From an uncultured Bacteroidota bacterium (GTDB lineage: Bacteria; Bacteroidota; Bacteroidia; Flavobacteriales; Flavobacteriaceae), in contig CACNQM010000002.1 of NCBI GenBank assembly GCA_902622595.1, positions 62,001 through 126,000 on the forward strand: DNA of 64,000 bases, given 5' to 3'. Positions 19,730-29,634 of the stretch are shown piece by piece. The position numbers were made by a program, and so were the translations under genes. The notes under the pieces are model-generated. The model searched no databases. It was not told the DNA's origin and saw only the letters and a program-made list of their open reading frames with translations. Each line of letters opens with the position of its first letter. Position 1 is the stretch's first letter.

Positions 19730-20441
19730 AACTAATATTATAATAACTGGAGAAGAATTCGACTATAGCTTCGATAAATTGAAAGCTATGGAAGTTAACA
19801 TTTTTCACTATCCAATGATTTTCACATCAGGTATTGATATGACTATTAATCCCAATATTTATAACTATATAATCTTTACCTCAAAAAATGGTGTTAAATA
19901 TTTTCTGAAAAATATTTCAACTTCTATTAACAGAGATATAAAGTTTATATGTATTGGTAAAAAAACCGCTGAAGTATTAAAGAGAAATAAATTTAACCCT
20001 GACATAGTTGTAAGAAGAAATTATTCAAAGTTTATGTGTGATGAAATTAAAAATATGGGAATAAGCAAAAACAAAAAATTATTACTAATTCAAGGAAATC
20101 TAGCAAAAAAAGAACTTTATGAGTGCTTATCCGAATCCTTTAATATTGATCATAAAATAGTCTATACTACTAACCATGTAGTTGAAAAAGCTGACGATTT
20201 AACAGAAAAAATTATTAATGAGAATACTTATGTTGTCTTTACAAGTCCCTCAACATTTAACTCATTTATTGATAAGTATAATCCTAAAGACAAGATAATA
20301 AGTATTGGCGATACAACAACAGATCATATTAGAGACAGAGGTTTTGAGCCGTTAATAACTGCAAAAATGCAGTCATACGAAGGTATAAGTAACTCAATTA
20401 TAGACTATTTAAATAAAAAATTAAATCATGAACTATCCTAA
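19722..20441 (+). CDS. hemD: Uroporphyrinogen-III synthase
   Basis: 239 residues. It closes and inverts ring D of hydroxymethylbilane. The family has little sequence conservation; the call rests on the two-domain layout with IIFTSKNGVKYFL (about residues 47-59), YVVFTSPSTFNSF (about 167-179) and its position after hemC. The start is TTG at 19722 within the hemC stop region (8-base overlap); the next in-frame Met would remove the first strand. Confidence 0.88.
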   Translation: MNKTNIIITGEEFDYSFDKLKAMEVNIFHYPMIFTSGIDMTINPNIYNYIIFTSKNGVKYFLKNISTSINRDIKFICIGKKTAEVLKRNKFNPDIVVRRNYSKFMCDEIKNMGISKNKKLLLIQGNLAKKELYECLSESFNIDHKIVYTTNHVVEKADDLTEKIINENTYVVFTSPSTFNSFIDKYNPKDKIISIGDTTTDHIRDRGFEPLITAKMQSYEGISNSIIDYLNKKLNHELS

Positions 20442-21408
20442 TTCAAGATTAAGAAGACTGAGGTATAATCCAAATGTCAGAAGACTAGTAGAAGATATTG
20501 ATTTGAAGACATCTGATTTAATATATCCAATTTTTGTATGTGAGGGTGAAAATATAAAGGAAGAGATTGTATCCCTTCCTGGACAATATAGATATTCTAT
20601 TGACAAATTATTGATATTGACTGAAGAGCTAATTAGTCTTGATATAAGATCGGTTTTATTATTTGGAGTATCAGATAATAAAGATGATAATGGTAAAATA
20701 GCTTGTAGCCATAAAAGTATTATCCCAAAAGCAGTTAAAAAGATTAAAGAGAAGCACAACAATGATATACTTGTTATTGCTGATTTGTGCAATTGTAGTT
20801 ATACATCTCATGGACATTGTGGGACTTTAATTGATGGTGATGTTGATAATGATTTAACTATTGAGACATTATGTAGACAAGGGGTTATTCTTGCAGAATC
20901 TGGTGTTGATATCATAGCTCCCTCTGATATGATGGATGGAAGAACTGGAGAGATTAGAAAAGAATTGGATAAAAACGGATTTCACAAAATTCCAATTTTT
21001 CCCTACTCAGTAAAATATGCATCCTCTTTTTATGGACCATTCAGAGGTGCTGTATCAAATTCCTTAGATGAAGGTGACAGAAAAACTCATCAGATGAGCT
21101 TTAAAAATTCATCTGATTATTTGAGAGAAATTGAACAAGATATAAATGAAGGATGTGATGCAGTAATTGTAAAACCTGCTTTATCATATTTAGATGTTAT
21201 TTCAAAAGTAAAAGATAGATTTAGTATCCCAATAATTGGATACTGCGTTAGTGGTGTTTATTCAATGATTAAATCTGCCTCAAGAGAAAATTTAATTGAA
21301 GAAATTGATGTAACAATGGAGATATTATTTTCCATTAAAAGAGCTGGTGCAACTGCAATTATTACATATAGTGCAATAGAAATTGCAAGAAAACTTAATA
21401 AAGAATGA
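20428..21408 (+). CDS. hemB: Delta-aminolevulinic acid dehydratase (porphobilinogen synthase)
   Basis: 326 residues. It condenses two 5-aminolevulinate molecules. The zinc-type triple Cys motif DLCNCSYTSHGHCG lies at about 118-131, so this is a Zn-dependent form. Schiff-base lysines lie in FPYSVKYASSFYGPFR (about 196) and VIVKPALSYLD (about 249). It starts inside hemD (14-base overlap) and abuts hemL. Confidence 0.97.
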   Translation: MNYPNSRLRRLRYNPNVRRLVEDIDLKTSDLIYPIFVCEGENIKEEIVSLPGQYRYSIDKLLILTEELISLDIRSVLLFGVSDNKDDNGKIACSHKSIIPKAVKKIKEKHNNDILVIADLCNCSYTSHGHCGTLIDGDVDNDLTIETLCRQGVILAESGVDIIAPSDMMDGRTGEIRKELDKNGFHKIPIFPYSVKYASSFYGPFRGAVSNSLDEGDRKTHQMSFKNSSDYLREIEQDINEGCDAVIVKPALSYLDVISKVKDRFSIPIIGYCVSGVYSMIKSASRENLIEEIDVTMEILFSIKRAGATAIITYSAIEIARKLNKE

Positions 21409-22692
21409 ATGTTTTATAATAGTCAATTAGCATACAAACAGGCAATAAAATCAATTCCAGGTGGAGTAAACTCGCCTGTTAGAGCATTTAGAAGTGTTGA
21501 TTCAACGCCAATATTTTTCAAGAGTGGAAATGGAAGCAAAATGATTGATATAGATGACAATGAATATATAGATTGTGTTGGTTCTTGGGGGCCATTAATT
21601 TTTGGTCACGCGGATAATCACACCATTGAAGCTATTGTTAATTGCTCAAAAAATGGAACAACTTTTGGAGCACCAACTGAGCTTGAAACAAAAATGGCTT
21701 CTAAGATAATTGAAATGGTTCCTTCCATTGAAAAGGTCAGGATGGTAAGCTCTGGAACAGAAGCTACAATGAGTGCTATTAGACTTGCTAGAGGTTATAC
21801 TAGAAAAAACCTAATAATCAAATTTTCTGGAAACTATCATGGTCATTTTGATGGTTTTTTAATAAAAGCTGGATCTGGAGCAATGACTTTAGGAACTCCA
21901 GATAGTCAAGGGGTAACTGAAAATATTGCTAAGGATACTTTAGTGGCAGAATTTAATGATATTGATTCTGTAAATAAACTATTTAATGAAAATAAAGATA
22001 AAATTGCAGCAGTTATTGTTGAGCCAATTGCAGGAAATATGGGTTTAGTAATTCCAGAAAATAATTTTTTGAATGAATTAAGAGCTATTTGTACTGAAAA
22101 CAATAGCCTGTTAATCTTTGATGAGGTTATGAGTGGATTCAGAGTTTCAAAAGGTGGTGCTCAAGAATTATATGATGTAATACCAGATATTACAACGCTT
22201 GGAAAAATTATTGGTGGAGGACTACCAGCTGGTGCATATGGTGGTAAATCTGAAATTATGGATCATGTTGCTCCAGACGGTCCAGTATATCAAGCTGGTA
22301 CATTATCTGGAAATCCCTTGGCAATGGCTGCTGGATTGAGTGTTCTTGAAAGATTAAATGATAATATATATCAAAGTCTAGAGAGTATATCCTCAAAAAT
22401 TAATGACGGATTTCAAACAAATATTGAAAAAACTGGAATTAATGCAAATGTTGCAAGAGTCGGTTCCATGATGACATTATTTTTCTCTAATTCAGACAGG
22501 GTAAAAAATTATACTGAGGCAAAAAAATGTAATACCAATCATTATTCTCAATATTTTAAATCAATGCTTGAACTTGGGATATATCTCCCCCCGTCCCAAT
22601 ATGAATGTCTTTTTCTTTCAAATAAAATTGATGAAAATGATATTGAAAAAATTATAGATAGTAATCTCAAATCACTGAAAAAAATTAAATAA
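21409..22692 (+). CDS. hemL: Glutamate-1-semialdehyde 2,1-aminomutase
   Basis: 427 residues. This PLP enzyme of the class III aminotransferase fold makes 5-aminolevulinate. Motifs are IPGGVNSPVRAF at the N-terminus, SSGTEATMSAIRLARG for phosphate binding, IFDEVMSGFR, and TTLGKIIGGGLPAGAYGG with the PLP lysine at about 266. Its ATG follows the hemB stop with no gap. Confidence 0.97.
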   Translation: MFYNSQLAYKQAIKSIPGGVNSPVRAFRSVDSTPIFFKSGNGSKMIDIDDNEYIDCVGSWGPLIFGHADNHTIEAIVNCSKNGTTFGAPTELETKMASKIIEMVPSIEKVRMVSSGTEATMSAIRLARGYTRKNLIIKFSGNYHGHFDGFLIKAGSGAMTLGTPDSQGVTENIAKDTLVAEFNDIDSVNKLFNENKDKIAAVIVEPIAGNMGLVIPENNFLNELRAICTENNSLLIFDEVMSGFRVSKGGAQELYDVIPDITTLGKIIGGGLPAGAYGGKSEIMDHVAPDGPVYQAGTLSGNPLAMAAGLSVLERLNDNIYQSLESISSKINDGFQTNIEKTGINANVARVGSMMTLFFSNSDRVKNYTEAKKCNTNHYSQYFKSMLELGIYLPPSQYECLFLSNKIDENDIEKIIDSNLKSLKKIK

Positions 22693-23718
22693 ATGGAATC
22701 AATACTACTTAAAACAATTAAGGGAGAGAAAACGAGTAGACCACCTGTATGGTTCATGAGACAGGCAGGTAGAATTCTTCCAAATTATATGAAGCTGAAG
22801 GAATCCTTCTCTTTTCATGAACTTATGAATGATAAAGAGCTAGCTTCAAAAGTCACTCTTTTACCCATTAGTGATCTTTCAGTTGATGCAGCTATTCTCT
22901 TTAGTGATATTCTAGTTATACCTCATGCCTTAGGCCTAGAAGTTGAATTTAAAAAAACAGGGCCTATTTTTAATAATCCATTAAATATTGGTTCAAAAGC
23001 ATCAGATTTAATCTTTGATTCCAAAAAATTAGATTACATATACAACAATATCAAACAAATAAATCTAGATAAAAATGAGCAAACGCCATTAATTGGATTT
23101 TGTGGAGGTCCACTAACTGTTTTTCTTTTTATGTTTAAATATGAGGGTTCTAAAGATCACATGAAAAAAGCTATCAAATTTTTATATAAAAACAGAAATG
23201 AAAGCAAAATGATTCTTGAGCAAATAACACAAGCTTCAATTGAATATGTTGAAAACCAATGTAAATCAGGAATAAATGTTTTTCAACTTTTCGAGACTTA
23301 TTGTGGGTCAATACCATATGAGTTATATAATAATCTAATCCTTCCATATTCAAAAAGAATATTGGATGCTGCAAGAAAAAATAATTGCCCAACAATTTTC
23401 TTCCCAAAAGATATAGGCAAAGGAGTATCTATTATTAATAAGACAATTTGTGATTTTATAAGTGTTGACTGGCACACATCAATTGAGCACGCAAGAGAAA
23501 TCATTGATGATAAAATTGGAATACAAGGGAACATGGATCCTCGTATATTCTATCAAGATTACAATGAAATCGAAAAATATTTAAATAGTTTAACTAATTT
23601 TGGCAGCCAAAATCAAAACTGGATTTTTAATCTTGGTCATGGTTTTCTTCCTGATATTGACCATAAAAAAGTGAAATTTGTAGTTGATTGGATAAAAGAT
23701 AAAGACTGGAATAGATAA
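22693..23718 (+). CDS. hemE: Uroporphyrinogen decarboxylase
   Basis: 341 residues. It decarboxylates the four acetate side chains of uroporphyrinogen III. The signature PVWFMRQAGRILPNY (about 19-33) carries the substrate-binding Arg, followed by LFSDILVIPHALG and GFCGGPLTVFLFM. GIQGNMDPRI and FNLGHGFLPD near the end are also typical. It starts directly at the hemL stop. Confidence 0.96.
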   Translation: MESILLKTIKGEKTSRPPVWFMRQAGRILPNYMKLKESFSFHELMNDKELASKVTLLPISDLSVDAAILFSDILVIPHALGLEVEFKKTGPIFNNPLNIGSKASDLIFDSKKLDYIYNNIKQINLDKNEQTPLIGFCGGPLTVFLFMFKYEGSKDHMKKAIKFLYKNRNESKMILEQITQASIEYVENQCKSGINVFQLFETYCGSIPYELYNNLILPYSKRILDAARKNNCPTIFFPKDIGKGVSIINKTICDFISVDWHTSIEHAREIIDDKIGIQGNMDPRIFYQDYNEIEKYLNSLTNFGSQNQNWIFNLGHGFLPDIDHKKVKFVVDWIKDKDWNR

Positions 23719-23723
23719 TAAAG

Positions 23724-25103
23724 ATGAATAAAATAAATGAAAAGTTATTAAATAAGTATAGTACTACTGGACCAAGGTATACATCCTATCCTCCTGCTAC
23801 ATTTTTTGATACAAATTTTACAAATAATGAATATGAAGAAAAACTTATTCAATCTAACGATGAATTTCCTCAGAGTATTTCAGTTTACATTCATATTCCT
23901 TTCTGTCCCCAAATATGTCATTTCTGTGGCTGTACAACTGAAACAGGTTTTACAAAACCATTTCTTGAAAGATATATAGATGCATTAATCAAAGAAATTG
24001 AATATGTATCAAAAAAAATTGATTCAAAAAGAATTTTAACTCAAGTTCATTGGGGAGGGGGTACACCAAATGCAATTTCATACAAATATATTGAGAGAGT
24101 CACTAAAAAGCTTTTTGAAATATTTACATTTTCAAAAAACTATGAGATGGCTATTGAATGTAACCCGGCACACTTGGAATTCAAGCATATTGAATTGCTA
24201 AAAAAGTTTGGATTTAATCGAATTTCACTGGGAATTCAGGATTTTAGATTAGATGTTCTTGAAGGAATAAACAGGAAACCATCTAAACATCCAATTAAAA
24301 AAATAATTAAAAAAATTAGTGACGAAGGCTTTACAGGAACTAATATAGATCTTGTTTATGGGTTGCCATATCAAACTCCTGAGAGCTTTAGTAATACTGT
24401 CGACAAAGCTATCGACCTTAATACTGATAGGATTGTAACCTTTTCATATGCTCACGTTCCAAGTATTTTACCACGACAAAAAATACTTGAAAAAATTGGT
24501 TTCCCAAGCTCAAGTGAAAAGGCAATGATGTATGAGACTGCTTATGAAAAATTGGTCAATGCAGGTTACATTTCTATTGGAATGGATCATTATTCAAAAC
24601 CTCATGATGAGTTTGCAGTTGCTTTGAAAAACAAACAATTACACAGGAATTTTCAAGGTTATTGTACTCGAGAAACAACTGGTCAAGTATATGCATTTGG
24701 TGCTTCATCAATTTCACAGCTTGACTCAGCATATATTCAGAATATAAAGAATGCAAGTCAGTATATTAAATCTATTGAAAAGGATAATCTTGCTGTATTA
24801 CGTGGATATTCTGTTGATAAAGATCAAAAAATTATTCGTGAAATTATTAATTCAATAATGTGTAACTATTATGTTGACATTAAGAGTATTGCTAAGAAAT
24901 ATAATCTACAAGTATCAGAGCTTTATGGTCTAATAAAGTTCAAAAAGGATAATTTAGATGATTTTATTGAAGATGAAATTCTTGAATTTAAACAAGATAT
25001 AATATCAGTAAAAGAAAGTGGAAGATTATTTACTAGAAATATTGCTATGAGATTTGATCCATTAATTGATAAAAAGATTGGTAGCTACTCAAATACTGTA
25101 TAA
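23724..25103 (+). CDS. hemN: Oxygen-independent coproporphyrinogen III dehydrogenase (radical SAM)
   Basis: 459 residues. The radical SAM motif C61-x3-C65-x2-C68, followed by G-C70 as in HemN proper, binds the 4Fe-4S cluster. WGGGTPN, ISLGIQDF and the C-terminal HemN domain (RGYSVDKDQKIIREIINSIM) separate it from HemW-type relatives. It acts in the step before protoporphyrinogen. No hemF is seen here, so coproporphyrinogen oxidation seems to rest on the anaerobic-type enzyme. The stop shares one base with the hemH ATG. Confidence 0.95.
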   Translation: MNKINEKLLNKYSTTGPRYTSYPPATFFDTNFTNNEYEEKLIQSNDEFPQSISVYIHIPFCPQICHFCGCTTETGFTKPFLERYIDALIKEIEYVSKKIDSKRILTQVHWGGGTPNAISYKYIERVTKKLFEIFTFSKNYEMAIECNPAHLEFKHIELLKKFGFNRISLGIQDFRLDVLEGINRKPSKHPIKKIIKKISDEGFTGTNIDLVYGLPYQTPESFSNTVDKAIDLNTDRIVTFSYAHVPSILPRQKILEKIGFPSSSEKAMMYETAYEKLVNAGYISIGMDHYSKPHDEFAVALKNKQLHRNFQGYCTRETTGQVYAFGASSISQLDSAYIQNIKNASQYIKSIEKDNLAVLRGYSVDKDQKIIREIINSIMCNYYVDIKSIAKKYNLQVSELYGLIKFKKDNLDDFIEDEILEFKQDIISVKESGRLFTRNIAMRFDPLIDKKIGSYSNTV

Positions 25104-26122
25104 TGAAAGGTTTATTAATGATAAATTTAGGCTCTCCTGACAGCACATCCATTCCAGATGTAAAGAGATACTTGGATGAGTTTTTAATGGACAAAAGGGT
25201 AATTGGTAAAAGTTATCTCTTTAGATGGATTCTTGTTAAATTAATAATTTTAAACATTAGACCTAGAAAATCCGCTAAGGCGTATAAAAAAATCTGGTGG
25301 AAAGAGGGATCTCCTCTAATAGTTCTCTCTAAAAGGTTATTCAATAAAGTAACCCAGTTGCTTGACATTCCTGTTGCACTTGCAATGAGGTATGGATCAA
25401 TTAGTATTAAAAAGGGGTTAAATGAATTAAATAAAAAAGGGGTTAAAGATGTCTTAGTGCTCCCACTATACCCTCATTACGCAATGTCATCATATGAGAC
25501 TGTAGTTGAAAAAGTAAAAGAAGAAAAAGAAACTAATTTTCCGAGTCTTAATATAGATATTATTCCTCCATTCTATAAGGATAAACAATACATTGATATA
25601 TTGAGTGCAAAAATAAAAGAGTCCATTAAGAATATCGAGTATGACCATCTACTTTTCTCATATCATGGAATTCCAGTTAGTCATCTTAAAATATCTGATC
25701 CAACAAATACTCACTGTTACAAAGTAAATGATTGTTGTAATGTAGATTCTCAAGCCCATAGTACTTGTTATAAACATCAGTGTCTTGAAACTACCAAAAA
25801 AGTTATAGAAAAACTTAATATTGGAGAAGATAAACATAGTAACTCATTTCAATCTAGACTTCCCAATGAACCTTGGTTAAAACCATATACAGATAGTGAA
25901 CTTGAAAGACTTGCTAAAGCTGGTAAAAAGAAACTAGTCATAGTAACTCCAGCTTTTGTTACAGATTGTCTTGAAACTCTAGAAGAAATTGCGATGGAAG
26001 GAAAAGAAGAATTTTTAGAAGCTGGGGGCGAACAATATACATATGTTCCTTGTTTAAATGAAGATGATAATTGGGCTGAATTAATATCAAAATGGACAAA
26101 GGACTATATTAAATTAAACTAG
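25103..26122 (+). CDS. hemH: Ferrochelatase
   Basis: 339 residues. It inserts ferrous iron into protoporphyrin. It starts GLLMINLGSPDS, has LPLYPHYAMSSYE, the catalytic FSYHGIPVSHL and VTPAFVTDCLETLEEI near the end. Between them a Cys-rich stretch (HCYKVNDCC...TCYKHQC, about 206-230) matches the insertion usual in Bacteroidota ferrochelatases and may bind a cluster (inference). It overlaps hemN by one base. Confidence 0.96.
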   Translation: MKGLLMINLGSPDSTSIPDVKRYLDEFLMDKRVIGKSYLFRWILVKLIILNIRPRKSAKAYKKIWWKEGSPLIVLSKRLFNKVTQLLDIPVALAMRYGSISIKKGLNELNKKGVKDVLVLPLYPHYAMSSYETVVEKVKEEKETNFPSLNIDIIPPFYKDKQYIDILSAKIKESIKNIEYDHLLFSYHGIPVSHLKISDPTNTHCYKVNDCCNVDSQAHSTCYKHQCLETTKKVIEKLNIGEDKHSNSFQSRLPNEPWLKPYTDSELERLAKAGKKKLVIVTPAFVTDCLETLEEIAMEGKEEFLEAGGEQYTYVPCLNEDDNWAELISKWTKDYIKLN

Positions 26123-26126
26123 TGCT

Positions 26127-27449
26127 TTGAAAGTTAATACTGTAATTATTGGAGCTGGTATTTCTGGATTAAGTACAGCAAACTTTTTATCCAAAAAAAC
26201 TTCAGATTTTATTATTATTGAGTCAAGTAATAGAGTAGGTGGTACAATAAATAGCTCCAAAGTTGATGGCTATATACTTGAAAATGGACCAAATACAGTA
26301 TTGGATAACAACAGTGCAATTCAAGAACTTTTATCTGACCTTAATATTACAGATAAATTAATATACCCCGATTTAAAAAAAATCAGTAGCAGATACTTAT
26401 TAATAAATAATAAGTTAGAAAAAATACCCTTAACTATTATTGAATTTATTTTAACTCCCATATTGAGTATTTTTTCAAAAATTAAAATCTTTTCTGAACT
26501 ATTAGTTCCAAGGCATATAAATGATACTGATGTCGAAAGTTTTATCAAAAGAAGATTTGGAAAAGAGTTTCATGACAATTTGGTTGTACCATTTCTAACA
26601 GGAATTTATGCAGATACCACAAGTAAAATGAGTACAAAAAGTACGCTAAAAAAAATGTGGGAACTTGAGCAAAAGCATGGGAGTATTATAATTGGTTTAA
26701 TTAAAGAAAAAAATAAAAATTCAAGGGCAAAGATTTTTACAATTAACGGAGGGCTATCAAAAATAACTGAATTACTTTCTAAGAAGTTTATTAATCAATT
26801 AATGCTAAATGCAAAAGTTTCAAGTATTGTTAAATTTAATGGGTCATATAAAATTACTTTAAATGAAGGTGATGATATAATTTGTAAAAACATTATATCT
26901 ACAATACCCGCATACTCCCTTAAAGACTTAGTCTTTGATGATAAGCTTAAGAATATTTTATCTAATGTAAATTATAATCCTATTGATGTGTTTCATTTTG
27001 GTTTTGATAGAGATTCCTTAGAGATAAAAATTGATGGATTTGGACTACTTACAAAGCCGCAAGATGAAAAGAGCTTTTTAGGTGTATTATTTAGTTCAAA
27101 TATTTTTGAGCATGTCTCTGACAAGAAAAAATTTTTAATTACTGTATTAGCTGGAGGAGATAGACAGAAAGATTTATACAAAGAGTCTCCTAAATCTCTT
27201 GAGAGGCAAATTTTAAGTGAAATTTTGCCTCTACTTAGGTTAAAATCTGGACCTGAATTCAAAAATCATTTCAGATGGCCAGAAGGTATCCCCTCCTATT
27301 CCATGACAGTAGAAAAATTAAAAAAGGGTATAGAGTTTTTTGAAGAAAATAATAAAGGATTTTATATAATTGGAAATTATCATCTTGGTGTTTCTGTAAG
27401 TGACTGTATTAAAAATTCTAAAGAACTAATAGAAACTAGGTTCAAATAG
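26127..27449 (+). CDS. hemG: Protoporphyrinogen oxidase, HemY-type flavoprotein
   Basis: 440 residues. An N-terminal Rossmann FAD site (VIIGAGISGLSTANFL, about 5-20) is followed by ESSNRVGGTINS, and YIIGNYHLGVSVSDCI at the C-terminus closes the FAD site. This is the oxygen-dependent HemY family, often annotated hemG in Bacteroidota. The start is TTG at 26127, four bases after the hemH stop; the encoded MKVNTVIIGAG fits the family. It overlaps the convergent AraC gene by 8 bases. Confidence 0.93.
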   Translation: MKVNTVIIGAGISGLSTANFLSKKTSDFIIIESSNRVGGTINSSKVDGYILENGPNTVLDNNSAIQELLSDLNITDKLIYPDLKKISSRYLLINNKLEKIPLTIIEFILTPILSIFSKIKIFSELLVPRHINDTDVESFIKRRFGKEFHDNLVVPFLTGIYADTTSKMSTKSTLKKMWELEQKHGSIIIGLIKEKNKNSRAKIFTINGGLSKITELLSKKFINQLMLNAKVSSIVKFNGSYKITLNEGDDIICKNIISTIPAYSLKDLVFDDKLKNILSNVNYNPIDVFHFGFDRDSLEIKIDGFGLLTKPQDEKSFLGVLFSSNIFEHVSDKKKFLITVLAGGDRQKDLYKESPKSLERQILSEILPLLRLKSGPEFKNHFRWPEGIPSYSMTVEKLKKGIEFFEENNKGFYIIGNYHLGVSVSDCIKNSKELIETRFK

Positions 27450-28293
27450 ATCTTAGATATTTTTTTGGTGTAGTGCCAAACCTGTTTTTAAAAGCATTAA
27501 TAAAATGACTTGATGTACTGTATCCAATATGATCTGCAACTTCATTAACATTGTAATTCTTAGTAGATAACATTTTACTTGCAATATTCATTTTATATTC
27601 TAATAGAAATCCATAAACTGTATAACCATAAATTTCTTTAAATCCCTCCTTTAGATTCTTAAGAGAAATATCAACTTCAGCAGATAATTCTTTTAGAGAG
27701 GGGGGGTCTGACATTCTTTTTATTATTATTTCCTTTGCCATTTTTATTTTTACAACATTTTTCTCATCTGCTAAAAACGGGCATTGTTCAATATCTAATT
27801 CGTTAGACTCATTAAAGAATAGTCCTAATAATTCAAATATCTTTCCTTTTAAATAAAGATTTTTTACATTTTCACTGAGCTTCTCATTTAAAATTTGATT
27901 AAGAATTGTACTAATCTGTGGAGAGATAGTGTTCTCCTTGTAATATTTTTTTCCTGAATTTTCACTTGATAAAAAAGAAATATTATCTGTTAATTCTGAA
28001 AATAAACTATGAAATTTTTTAATTGTAATTAATAGGCTCACATACTTGGTTTTTTCACTTAATGATCCATCGATAGGCAAATTAGTCGATGGATTAAATA
28101 AAATAATTGAATTGTTCTCTAGAAGATTAAATGTGTATGCTCCTTTATTATAGTTGAGTGAAATTTTACCTTGTAAACAAAAATGGAACTGAATAAAATT
28201 TATATCAGTACTTAGTAGTATATCCTTAGAATCTTTTTCAAAATTTGAACAAGTATTAATTAAAATATCATTATCAATTTTTAAAGTGTTCAT
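27442..28293 (-). CDS. AraC-family transcriptional regulator (PchR-like)
   Basis: 283 residues. A poorly conserved N-terminal sensing domain (about 1-160) is followed by a C-terminal AraC pair of helix-turn-helix motifs (about 190-283). The spacing of PPSLKELSAEVDISLKNLKEGF and the second motif VNEVADHIGYSTSSHFINAFKNRFG resemble PchR/AlcR regulators that sense siderophores. An AraC regulator next to hemA-type genes is common in Bacteroidota. It converges on hemG with an 8-base overlap and is a candidate regulator of the heme or iron genes (inference). Confidence 0.88.
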   Translation of the reverse strand: MNTLKIDNDILINTCSNFEKDSKDILLSTDINFIQFHFCLQGKISLNYNKGAYTFNLLENNSIILFNPSTNLPIDGSLSEKTKYVSLLITIKKFHSLFSELTDNISFLSSENSGKKYYKENTISPQISTILNQILNEKLSENVKNLYLKGKIFELLGLFFNESNELDIEQCPFLADEKNVVKIKMAKEIIIKRMSDPPSLKELSAEVDISLKNLKEGFKEIYGYTVYGFLLEYKMNIASKMLSTKNYNVNEVADHIGYSTSSHFINAFKNRFGTTPKKYLRSI

Positions 28294-28311
28294 GTTTTAT
28301 CTATATATAGA

Positions 28312-28319
28312 CAAATATA
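28312..28319 (-). promoter_or_regulatory. Candidate -7 element for the AraC gene (TATATTTG)
   Basis: Read on the minus strand this is TATATTTG, a TAnnTTTG match lying 18 bases before the ATG at 28293. A TATATATAG stretch lies between it and the start codon. Confidence 0.4.
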
Positions 28320-28365
28320 AAATTGTTAAATAACATATAGAATTAATTTCATTAAATTAGCTAAT

Positions 28366-29634
28366 ATGGATGTTAGCTCAATTTTAATAGTACTTCCTTT
28401 ACTGATAATATTTTCTTATCTATTTGATATTTTTGCAAGAAGAACAAAATTTCCTTCAGTTATATTATTAGTTCTTACTGGTATTATTGCTAGGTTTGTA
28501 ACTTCACTTTATGGGTATGACAATTTTACCTTTTTGGATAACTTAGTTCCTGTTCTAGGAACAATTGGTTTGATATTAATTGTACTTGAAGCCGCAATTG
28601 AACTTGAAATAAAAAAGGAAAAAACTGAAATAATAATTAAAGGGTTTCTAGCAGCTTTAGTTATACTCGTTATTAATATTGTCCTGGTTAGCGTCTTTTT
28701 TAATCAAGTGATAGGATTACCATACCCTACGTCAGTAATATATGCAATTCCATTATCAATTATAAGTAGTGCAGTTGCAATTCCGTCCGCTACAGGATTA
28801 ATTACAAAAAATAAAGAGTTTGTAGTATATGAATCGACATTCTCAGATATTTTAGGAATTATGTTTTTCTATTATTGTATTAGACAAGCAGAAAAGGGAG
28901 AAGCACTAATAGGAATAGAACCCATTATAACACTTATCGGTCAAATATTCTTAATCATCATAATATCTATTGCCATTACTTATCTTCTTTTTCAATTAAT
29001 TCAAAGAATTGAACATCACGTAAAATTCTTTTTAATCCTGGCTCTTTTAATATTGGCATATGAAATAGGTAAAGATTTCCTTAAGTTACCATCCTTAGTG
29101 CTAATATTCATATTTGGAATCTTTTTATCAAATTTTACAAACCTAATACCTAAGAGACTAAAAAAATATATTAAAACAGATAAAGTGGGTAAATCTGATT
29201 TACATGAATTTCATCTTCTTACAGCTGAATCTACTTTTTTAGTTAGAACTTTTTTCTTTTTATTTTTTGGTTTCTCTATTCCAATTGAAAGTTTTCTAGA
29301 ATTTGAGCCCTATATAATTGGAGCTACAGTTTTACTTATAATGTATGGCATTAGATATTTCTATTTGGCGCTTGTACTAAATGATGAAGATTCAAAACCA
29401 CTACTTTACTTTTCACCAAGGGGATTAATTACTATTCTACTATTTCTAAGTATTTCAGATTATGATATTCAAAAAAGTAACATAGTTGATGAAAAGGTAC
29501 TTTTAGTAATAATTATTGCCTCTATGCTCATCATGATTCAAGGATCTATTAAAAGAAAAAAGAAAGAGGAACCTGATCCAGAACCTCAACAATCTTTTTC
29601 AGAAATAGTTGACTCACAAATTGACAAAAAATGA
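28366..29634 (+). CDS. Cation:proton antiporter (CPA family, Na+/H+ exchanger-like)
   Basis: A 422-residue membrane protein with about 11-12 helices matching the Na_H_Exchanger fold: FARRTKFPSVILLVLTGIIA near the start, LVVLE-like LIVLEAAIELE, and SSAVAIPSATGL in the ion-binding region. A charged soluble tail of about 30 residues follows (KRKKKEEPDPEPQQ). It overlaps the next gene by 4 bases (ATGA). Ion specificity cannot be read. Confidence 0.9.
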   Translation: MDVSSILIVLPLLIIFSYLFDIFARRTKFPSVILLVLTGIIARFVTSLYGYDNFTFLDNLVPVLGTIGLILIVLEAAIELEIKKEKTEIIIKGFLAALVILVINIVLVSVFFNQVIGLPYPTSVIYAIPLSIISSAVAIPSATGLITKNKEFVVYESTFSDILGIMFFYYCIRQAEKGEALIGIEPIITLIGQIFLIIIISIAITYLLFQLIQRIEHHVKFFLILALLILAYEIGKDFLKLPSLVLIFIFGIFLSNFTNLIPKRLKKYIKTDKVGKSDLHEFHLLTAESTFLVRTFFFLFFGFSIPIESFLEFEPYIIGATVLLIMYGIRYFYLALVLNDEDSKPLLYFSPRGLITILLFLSISDYDIQKSNIVDEKVLLVIIIASMLIMIQGSIKRKKKEEPDPEPQQSFSEIVDSQIDKK

